From contig CAJJPZ010000023.1 in NCBI GenBank assembly GCA_905193765.1, forward strand, positions 1 through 20,221: a stretch of DNA of 20,221 nt. The letters are read 5' to 3'. The stretch comes from an uncultured Eubacterium sp. (GTDB lineage: Bacteria; Bacillota; Clostridia; Peptostreptococcales; Anaerovoracaceae). Below are positions 14,752 through 20,221 of this stretch, piece by piece. Within the stretch, counting starts at the first letter, position 1, and every line of letters starts with the position of its first letter. The notes beneath the pieces were generated by a model that saw only the letters and a list, made by a program, of their open reading frames with translations, was not told the origin of the DNA and did not search any database. Made by a program: the position numbers and the translations under genes.

Positions 14752-17109
14752 ATGCTTTCAGAAAGAATAGCAAGACTCAGCGACAGAGTCCGCAATACGC
14801 AGCCAACACTCGACCTTGACAGAGCAAGGCTCATTACAGAATTTTACAGCCGGCCTTCGATGGACAACTTCATCCTCAGAAGAGCCAAGGCATTCAAGCA
14901 CTATCTGGAGAACATGGAGATCTTCATCGATGACGACGAACAGATGGCAGGACATCAGGGAAGCCGTATCCAGTCAGTCATCCTACACCCTGATGTTACG
15001 AAATGGCTCTACGACGACTTTGACACTCTCGACAAGAGACCTTCAGACAACCTGGCATTCCGTTCAGAGGAAGACAGAGCTGAACTGAAAGAGATCGTAA
15101 CTACATGGAGAGGTCATACTTTCGGAGACTATACAAGCAGCCTGCTGGACGACGACATGAGAGACATGATCGAAGCAGGTATCATGACACACGGTATCTC
15201 GAACCAGTCAACGATGAACCACTCACCTGACTACGACAACTTCATCAAGAGAGGTTACAGATACTACATAGATGAGTGTAAGGCAAAGCTGGCAGCTCAC
15301 AAGATCAACGATGTTTACGATATGGAACAGAAGATCACATGGGAAGCCATGATAATCGTGATGGAAGCTGTTATAGCACTGGCACACAGATATGCTGACC
15401 TTGCAGAATCAAAGGCAAAGGAATGTACAGACGAAAAGAGAAAAGAAGAACTGCTGACTATGGCAGCAAACTGCAGAGTAGTTCCGGAGAACCCTCCTCA
15501 GACATTCCTGCAGGCTACACAGCTGGTATGGTTCCATCATCTCGCTATCACTCTGGAAGTATCAGGCGGAGACCACAACCTGGGCAGATATGACCAGTAC
15601 ATGTTACCATTCTTCGAGAAGGAAGTGGCAGAGGGAAGAAAAGAAGAATACTTTGCAGATATAATCCACGAATTCAAACTGAAAGTAATGGAAATGTGGA
15701 ACATCAGAAGCTACGCAGAATCCGTCGCAGACCCTGGATGCCCTCTCTGGATGCACGTTATCCTCGGCGGTATGAAGGAAAATGGTCAGGATGCATGTAA
15801 CGAGCTTACAAGAGTATTCCTGCGCTGCCTGCTGGATCTGCAGACAGACGAACCATGCGTTTCATTCCGTTATCATCCGAATGTTGACGAAGAGACATTC
15901 AGACTTGCTATAAAGGCAGCGAGAGATACAGGCGGTCACCCTGCATTCTACAACGATACAACAGCTATCACATATCTGCTCCAGCTGGGATTCACTCTCA
16001 AGGAAGCAAGAAACTGGGGTATCTGTGGATGCATCGAGCCACAGGTACTGGGCAAGTCAGACTTCCAGAGCAACCCTGGATACTTCAACCCTATAAAGAT
16101 CCTGGATATCATGCTCCACAACGGATATGATTCGATCTCAGGTAAGAAGATCGGTATCGAAACAGGCGATCCGAGAGATTTCAAGAGCATAGAAGATCTG
16201 CAGGAAGCATTCAGGAAGCAGACTGCATTCTTCCTCAGCAGATTCATGGAAATGTACAGCAGAACGCTGGCAGGACACACATTCACACTGCCTACACTCA
16301 TGGGATCGACACTGGCAGTAGGCTGCGTGGAAAAGGGCAAGACTCTTCAGGAAGAAGGTTCGGATCACCACTATACAGCTGTTGCTATCACAAGTATGGC
16401 AAACGTTATCGACTCCATCGAAGCTATCGATGCATGCGTATTCCAGCAGAAAGCCCTCACAATGGATGAACTGATCGATCTGCTGGATCACAACTTCGAA
16501 GGACATGAAGACAAGCGTCAGCTGCTCATCAACAGAGCGCCTAAGTTCGGTAACGATATCGAGGAAGTTGACAAGTACTCATACTGGCTGCTGGATATGC
16601 TGGATACAGAAGTAAAGAAATACACAGACCCGATGGGTGGACCATACACACTGGTAGTAGCGACACAGGCTTACAACGTAGAGCTGGGTAAACTGGTAGG
16701 CGCTACACCTGACGGCAGACTGGCTACTACGCCGCTGGCAGACAATGCATCACCTATGGCAGGTATGGACGTGAACGGACCTACAGCAGTAGTGAATTCA
16801 CTGGCTTGCTGCGACCCGCTCATCCCAACAAGCGGAATGCTCCTGAATCAGAGATTCGACCCGACTGTATGCGCAGGTGAAAAGGGTCTGGACATCATCG
16901 AAGCTGTGTTCAAGGCACACTTTGCAAAGGGCGGATTCCACATCCAGATCAACGTGCTGGACGACAAGACTCTCAGAGCAGCACAGAAAGATCCGGACAG
17001 CTACAGGAACATCCTGGTAAGAGTAGCAGGATACTCAGCATACTTCGTTGACCTCAGCGAAGAAATACAGAACAATATCATCGACAGAACAATACAGCAG
17101 GGTCTGTAA
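14752..17109 (+). CDS. glycyl radical enzyme, dehydratase/lyase-type, substrate unknown
   Basis: This 785-aa cytoplasmic enzyme belongs to the pyruvate formate-lyase-like family. The radical site is G760 in VRVAGYSAYF, near the C-terminus. The active-site cysteine is C426 in WGICGCIEPQ, followed by E428, a general base found in diol dehydratases and C-N or C-S lyases but not in true pyruvate formate-lyase (CCVSP). So 'formate acetyltransferase' would be a wrong label. H157 (NHSPDY), D274 (GGDHN) and possibly T638 sit where trans-4-hydroxyproline dehydratase has substrate-contacting residues, as I recall them. Other positions of that enzyme I cannot match, so the substrate stays open. The ribosome site AAAGGAG is at 14735-14741. 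A sigma-54 promoter drives the gene alone. The required radical-SAM activase is not within view. ATC-rich codon use suggests strong expression. Confidence 0.9.
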   Translation: MLSERIARLSDRVRNTQPTLDLDRARLITEFYSRPSMDNFILRRAKAFKHYLENMEIFIDDDEQMAGHQGSRIQSVILHPDVTKWLYDDFDTLDKRPSDNLAFRSEEDRAELKEIVTTWRGHTFGDYTSSLLDDDMRDMIEAGIMTHGISNQSTMNHSPDYDNFIKRGYRYYIDECKAKLAAHKINDVYDMEQKITWEAMIIVMEAVIALAHRYADLAESKAKECTDEKRKEELLTMAANCRVVPENPPQTFLQATQLVWFHHLAITLEVSGGDHNLGRYDQYMLPFFEKEVAEGRKEEYFADIIHEFKLKVMEMWNIRSYAESVADPGCPLWMHVILGGMKENGQDACNELTRVFLRCLLDLQTDEPCVSFRYHPNVDEETFRLAIKAARDTGGHPAFYNDTTAITYLLQLGFTLKEARNWGICGCIEPQVLGKSDFQSNPGYFNPIKILDIMLHNGYDSISGKKIGIETGDPRDFKSIEDLQEAFRKQTAFFLSRFMEMYSRTLAGHTFTLPTLMGSTLAVGCVEKGKTLQEEGSDHHYTAVAITSMANVIDSIEAIDACVFQQKALTMDELIDLLDHNFEGHEDKRQLLINRAPKFGNDIEEVDKYSYWLLDMLDTEVKKYTDPMGGPYTLVVATQAYNVELGKLVGATPDGRLATTPLADNASPMAGMDVNGPTAVVNSLACCDPLIPTSGMLLNQRFDPTVCAGEKGLDIIEAVFKAHFAKGGFHIQINVLDDKTLRAAQKDPDSYRNILVRVAGYSAYFVDLSEEIQNNIIDRTIQQGL

Positions 17110-17160
17110 AGACAAACTGCTGTAACTACTCATAAAACTATCAAAGAAATCGAAAATGCA

Positions 17161-17177
17161 GCAGGCAGCGCGCCTGC
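17161..17177. repeat. G+C-rich hairpin after the glycyl radical enzyme
   Basis: GCAGGC-AGCGC-GCCTGC is a perfect 6-bp stem with a 5-base loop, 51 bases after the stop codon and just before the terminator. With no T-run, it may act as a 3' mRNA stabiliser. Confidence 0.4.
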
Positions 17178-17183
17178 AGACAG

Positions 17184-17224
17184 AAATCCCCCAGCTCAGG
17201 ATACTTCCCGTGCCGGGGGATTTT
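17184..17224. terminator. bidirectional terminator between the glycyl radical enzyme and Mn catalase
   Basis: AAATCCCCC and GGGGGATTT form a perfect 9-bp stem around a 22-base loop, with T-ending arms on both strands. It ends just before the catalase stop at 17231. Confidence 0.75.
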
Positions 17225-17230
17225 GCCACA

Positions 17231-17908
17231 TCAGGAATTAGGCGGTCTGAAGGAAGGCGGATCGGCCTTTGTCCTGCCGAAGGCGCCTGACGGTGACGGC
17301 GTGGAAAGATCGAAGTACATCTTCGAGTCCTCGGTAACGCCGAAGTCGTGATTCGAACCTGTATCCTGGATCTTGTTGAAAGCCTCACGGAACATAGCGT
17401 TGTGGGCTTCCTCCCTGTTGAGCAGGAAGTCGATGGTCTCCCTGACTTTTTTGTCCTCTATCTGACGGTACAGATATTCGTAGACTACCTTAGCCCTCTG
17501 CTCAGATGCTATATTGGACAGCAGATCGGCACACAGATCACCGGTGACTGTGACATAATCGCCGGTCCATGAATATCCCGATGAATTGATGAGACCGGGA
17601 TTCAGTCCCAGCAGCACATGGCTCTGTATCTCGCCTGAGCCTACCGCTTCAGCGTTCACATCGTGACCGTTCAGCAGATTGATGGTCTCGGCTACCATTT
17701 CCATATGTCCCAGCTCCTCGGCTGCGATATCCATGAACAGATCCTTGATGGCAGGATCCTTGATACGGAAGCTCTGTGCCATATACTGCATAGCAGCTTT
17801 CAGCTCACCGTTGCCGCCGCCCAGCTGCTCCTGCATCAGCGCAGCATAGTGGGGATTGGGCCTTTCCACAGCGACAGGGTGAAACAACTGTTTTTCATGT
17901 TTGAACAT
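17231..17908 (-). CDS. manganese (non-heme) catalase
   Basis: This dimanganese enzyme converts hydrogen peroxide to water and oxygen. The start is the ATG at 17908, with GAAGGAG 9 bases upstream; an in-frame ATG 27 codons earlier has no such site, and its extension does not look like the family. The resulting 225-aa protein begins MFKHEKQLFHPVAVERPNP, typical of the family. All metal ligands of the four-helix bundle are seen: E35 (GELKAAM), E65 and H68 (EELGHME), E136 (SEQRAK) and H169 (REEAHN), matching the Lactobacillus plantarum pattern. The C-terminus is Pro/Ser-rich, as in many clostridial members. CotJC, a spore-coat protein, belongs to the same family, but the cotJA and cotJB genes are not adjacent. 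I found no convincing promoter in the 197-base divergent gap. Confidence 0.93.
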   Translation of the reverse strand: MFKHEKQLFHPVAVERPNPHYAALMQEQLGGGNGELKAAMQYMAQSFRIKDPAIKDLFMDIAAEELGHMEMVAETINLLNGHDVNAEAVGSGEIQSHVLLGLNPGLINSSGYSWTGDYVTVTGDLCADLLSNIASEQRAKVVYEYLYRQIEDKKVRETIDFLLNREEAHNAMFREAFNKIQDTGSNHDFGVTEDSKMYFDLSTPSPSGAFGRTKADPPSFRPPNS

Positions 17909-18045
17909 TATTCCAGCTCCTTCTATAGTAGATTGGGACAACTGCATCATCCCGTATATATTATCTGTCGACGTGGGAAGAATATTCATTAAAAAGGTAC
18001 GGATATGGACATTCGTTATGCTGAAGTTTCTTTGTATGCCATGAA

Positions 18046-18074
18046 TTGACAGCAGATATGTAAAATGGTATAGT
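18046..18074 (+). promoter_or_regulatory. promoter for the ABC-F gene
   Basis: A consensus TTGACA (18046-18051), a 17-base spacer and TATAGT (18069-18074) precede the ABC-F start codon by 31 bases. Confidence 0.75.
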
Positions 18075-18105
18075 CGTAATCAGACAACAACAAGACGGAG
18101 GATTT

Positions 18106-19662
18106 ATGAGCATACTAACTGTAGAAAACCTATCACACGGATTCGGAAACCGTGCAATTTTTGACGACGTATCTTTCAGACTGCTGAAAGGCGAACATAT
18201 CGGACTGATCGGAGCCAACGGCGAAGGAAAGTCCACCTTTATGGATATAATAACTGGGAAACTGCAACCCGACGAAGGCAGGATCGAATGGTCCAAAAAC
18301 GTCAAGGTGGGATATCTGGACCAGCATGCCATGCTGAGAAAAGGCATGACTGTAGGATCGGTACTGGAGAGCGCTTTCGACCCGCTATTCGAGATGGAAA
18401 CAAGGATGAACGAGATCTGTGACAAGATGGCCGATGCAGATGAAGAAAAGATGCAGGAGTACATGGATGAGCTGTCGGTGATACAGGATATGCTGATGAA
18501 CCATGACTTTTATCTGATAGATTCCAAAGTAAGTGAGATAGCCAGAGCACTGGGACTGCTGGATCTGGGGCTGGATCGTGACGTCACTGACCTTTCCGGA
18601 GGACAGAGAACAAAGGTGCTGCTGGGCAAACTGCTCCTGGAAAAGCCGGATATACTGCTGCTGGACGAGCCTACGAACTATCTCGACGAAGAGCATATCG
18701 TATGGCTGAAGCGCTACCTGCAGGAATATGAGAACGCATTCATCCTTATATCCCATGACATACCGTTCCTAAACAGTGTCATCAACCTGATATATCATAT
18801 GGACAGTCTGAAACTGACACGTTATGTGGGGGACTACGACAATTTCAGGGAAGTCTATGAGATGAAAAAGTCACAGCAGGAAGCGGCCTACAACCGCCAG
18901 CAGAAGGAGATTGCAGAGCTGAAGGACTTCATTTCGAGGAACAAAGCCAGAGTGGCGACAAGGAACATGGCAATGTCCAGACAGAAAAAGCTGGACAACA
19001 TGGAGCTCATCGAGAAGACAACGGAAAAACCGAAGCCTGAATTCGAATTCCAGACAGCAAGGACACCGGGCAGATACATTTTCAAAACAGAGAAACTGGT
19101 CATCGGATACGACGAACCACTGTCGTCGCCGCTGGATCTTGAGATGGAAAGAGGCAGCAGGATCGTTCTCACCGGAGCCAACGGTATCGGCAAGTCCACA
19201 CTGCTGAAAAGCCTGCTGGGGCTCATAAAGCCTCTTGACGGCAAAGTAGAGCAGGGAGACTATCTGCATATCGGATATTTCGAGCAGGAGACGCCGCAGG
19301 ACATCAAGACTACATGTATCGAAGAAATCTGGAACGAATTCCCGTCTCTGGATCAGAGGGAAGTCCGTGCAGCACTGGCAAAATGCGGACTGACTACGAT
19401 GCACATCGAGAGCAAGGTCAAAGTCCTCTCAGGCGGAGAACAGGCCAAGGTGAGACTTTGCAAGCTCATCAACAGACCATCCAATGTACTGGTGCTGGAC
19501 GAGCCGACGAACCACCTGGACACAGATGCAAAGGACGAGCTCAAGCGTGCCCTTCTGGAATACAAAGGCAGCATCCTGATGGTATGCCACGAACCGGAAT
19601 TTTATGAAGACATAGCCACCGACGTGTGGGACTGCACACAGTGGACGACCAAGCTGGTATAG
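18106..19662 (+). CDS. ABC-F family ATPase (YbiT/YkpA-like)
   Basis: This 518-aa soluble protein has two ATPase domains and no membrane segment, the mark of ABC-F factors that act on the ribosome. Domain 1 has Walker A GANGEGKST (36-44), signature LSGGQRTKVLLGKLLL and Walker B ILLLDEPTNYLD. Domain 2 has GANGIGKST, LSGGEQAKVRLCKLI and VLVLDEPTNHLD. Between them lies the charged helical linker (MKKSQQEAAYNRQQKEIAELKDFI...ARVATRNMAMSRQKKLDNM), which reaches toward the peptidyl-transfer centre in this family. Its sequence resembles the housekeeping YbiT/YkpA branch more than known antibiotic-resistance ABC-F proteins, though this is judged by eye. The protein ends soon after domain 2, with no C-terminal extension. 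GGAGGA sits only 3 bases before the ATG, a tight spacing. A strong promoter drives it alone. Confidence 0.92.
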   Translation: MSILTVENLSHGFGNRAIFDDVSFRLLKGEHIGLIGANGEGKSTFMDIITGKLQPDEGRIEWSKNVKVGYLDQHAMLRKGMTVGSVLESAFDPLFEMETRMNEICDKMADADEEKMQEYMDELSVIQDMLMNHDFYLIDSKVSEIARALGLLDLGLDRDVTDLSGGQRTKVLLGKLLLEKPDILLLDEPTNYLDEEHIVWLKRYLQEYENAFILISHDIPFLNSVINLIYHMDSLKLTRYVGDYDNFREVYEMKKSQQEAAYNRQQKEIAELKDFISRNKARVATRNMAMSRQKKLDNMELIEKTTEKPKPEFEFQTARTPGRYIFKTEKLVIGYDEPLSSPLDLEMERGSRIVLTGANGIGKSTLLKSLLGLIKPLDGKVEQGDYLHIGYFEQETPQDIKTTCIEEIWNEFPSLDQREVRAALAKCGLTTMHIESKVKVLSGGEQAKVRLCKLINRPSNVLVLDEPTNHLDTDAKDELKRALLEYKGSILMVCHEPEFYEDIATDVWDCTQWTTKLV

Positions 19663-19680
19663 GCAGGAGCGGATGTGCTA

Positions 19681-19749
19681 CTAAGTGCTGAGTCTGTAAC
19701 GGTAGGCAGTCTGCAGCTGCTTGATAAAAGCCGGGTCCAGTGTGAAACT
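19681..19749 (-). pseudogene. possible remnant of a gene C-terminus
   Basis: On the minus strand a short open stretch reads LDPAFIKQLQTAYRYRLST followed by TAG. It uses codons typical of this genome (CTG, CAG, AAG, ATC) and looks like a helical protein tail. It has no start codon, and an in-frame TGA lies three codons before the LDP. It may be the leftover end of a deleted gene, or chance. Confidence 0.2.
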
Positions 19750-19765
19750 TCAAATGACGTTTCAC
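19742..19765. repeat. 24-base near-perfect inverted repeat
   Basis: Arms GTGAAAC and GTTTCAC enclose a further TCA/TGA match after one mismatch, so ten of eleven positions pair around a 2-base centre. No T-run follows. It is either a protein-binding site or an mRNA 3' hairpin ahead of the terminator at 19797. Confidence 0.45.
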
Positions 19766-19796
19766 GGTAGTAAACAGAACAATAACATGGAAAATC

Positions 19797-19825
19797 AAAC
19801 CTCGTCGATGATGGCGGGGTTTTTT
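19797..19825. terminator. terminator between ABC-F and the XRE regulator
   Basis: AAACCTCG and CGGGGTTT form an 8-bp stem (one G-U pair) around a 10-base loop, followed by a T tract on the plus strand. The XRE gene on the other strand ends only 8 bases away, so it may serve both. Confidence 0.75.
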
Positions 19826-19832
19826 AATGGGG

Positions 19833-20186
19833 TCATTTCGAAGACCTGCTGCCTGCAAGGTCGCTTACGATCTCGGCGATATTCTTCAGCTGACGCTCGT
19901 CCAGCTTCTTGAGATCATTCGTTATAGAGCGTATCTGCTCAGGATATTCAAGATCAGTATCAAAAAACTCCTGAGGCGTTATGTTCAGGTACTCGCAGAT
20001 GTAGAAAAAACCAGTCAGCGAAGGCAATGCCTTGCCGGACTCGATATTGTTTATATATCCGGGATTCTGACCGATAGACAGACTCATATCTCTTGCAGAA
20101 ACATTTTTTCTCAGCCTCAGCTCAACCAGTCTGTTTTTGAACATATCTTCTAAGATCATATCCATAGTGTAAATGTCAATACCCAT
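19833..20186 (-). CDS. XRE-family helix-turn-helix regulator
   Basis: This small cytoplasmic DNA-binding protein carries one HTH_3 domain. The core runs from MFKNRLVELRLRKN through VSARDMSLSIGQNPGYINNIESGKALPS, with recognition helix GQNPGYINNIESG, then FFYICEYLNITPQEFFD. The C-terminal 40 residues are charged and helical, possibly for dimerisation. Length is 117 aa from the first ATG (20186). A later start at 20144 (MFKNRL, 103 aa) is also plausible, since none of the start codons has a good ribosome site. The protein belongs to a type common in Clostridia whose targets are unknown. It is convergent to the ABC-F gene. Two TGTACA palindromes (20188-20193 and 20212-20217) lie just upstream and may be its own operator. 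Confidence 0.85.
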   Translation of the reverse strand: MGIDIYTMDMILEDMFKNRLVELRLRKNVSARDMSLSIGQNPGYINNIESGKALPSLTGFFYICEYLNITPQEFFDTDLEYPEQIRSITNDLKKLDERQLKNIAEIVSDLAGSRSSK

Positions 20187-20221
20187 ATGTACAAAAAGTG
20201 GAATATTTTAATGTACAATAA

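Noticed and set aside
14752..17109. Annotation as pyruvate formate-lyase (pflB)
   Set aside because: The active site is GCIEP with a single catalytic cysteine and a glutamate, not the adjacent cysteine pair of pyruvate formate-lyase.
18106..19662. ABC-F gene as an antibiotic-resistance determinant
   Set aside because: The linker resembles the housekeeping YbiT/YkpA type, and no leader peptide or attenuator typical of inducible resistance genes is seen in the short upstream region.

Overview
The window looks like a chromosomal segment from an anaerobic low-to-mid-GC Firmicute, most likely a fermentative member of the Clostridia. The signs are strong AGGAGG-type ribosome binding sites, frequent ATA, AGA and CTG codons, a glycyl radical enzyme, a phosphoketolase, a small lipoprotein with a Gram-positive-style signal, and a TetR-plus-paired-ABC cassette of a kind common in that class. 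I cannot name the genus. I saw no tRNA, rRNA, CRISPR array, insertion sequence or prophage gene.

Layout. Positions 1-760 hold the tail of a TPM-domain membrane protein and a small lipoprotein. Positions 811-4530 form a carbon-metabolism block: phosphate acetyltransferase, then phosphoketolase, each with its own promoter and terminator. Together they can turn sugar phosphates into acetyl-phosphate and acetyl-CoA. Convergent to this, on the minus strand, is an Rh-type (Rhesus-like) ammonium channel. Divergent from the channel is a three-gene unit at about 5967-10345: a TetR regulator starting at a TTG codon, with a perfect operator dyad just downstream of its -10 box, then two half-size ABC exporters that probably form a heterodimer. 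Next comes sbcD-sbcC (10361-14328), translationally coupled by an ATGA overlap.

The most interesting part is 14329-17224. A 423-base intergenic region, rich in inverted repeats, precedes a 785-aa glycyl radical enzyme of unknown substrate. That region carries a near-consensus sigma-54 (-24/-12) promoter, a separate -10-like element beside a perfect 8+8 dyad, and a strong terminator. No activating radical-SAM enzyme is encoded in the window. Codon use in the enzyme gene favours ATC for isoleucine, unlike the ATA-rich genes before it, which suggests high expression. The best candidate for an undescribed system here is therefore an inducible, sigma-54-controlled glycyl radical pathway.

Convergent to the radical enzyme, sharing a bidirectional terminator, is a manganese catalase. 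Divergent from the catalase is an ABC-F translation-type ATPase with a near-ideal promoter. A small XRE-family regulator on the minus strand closes the window. Product names rest on motif recognition by eye; no database search was possible.
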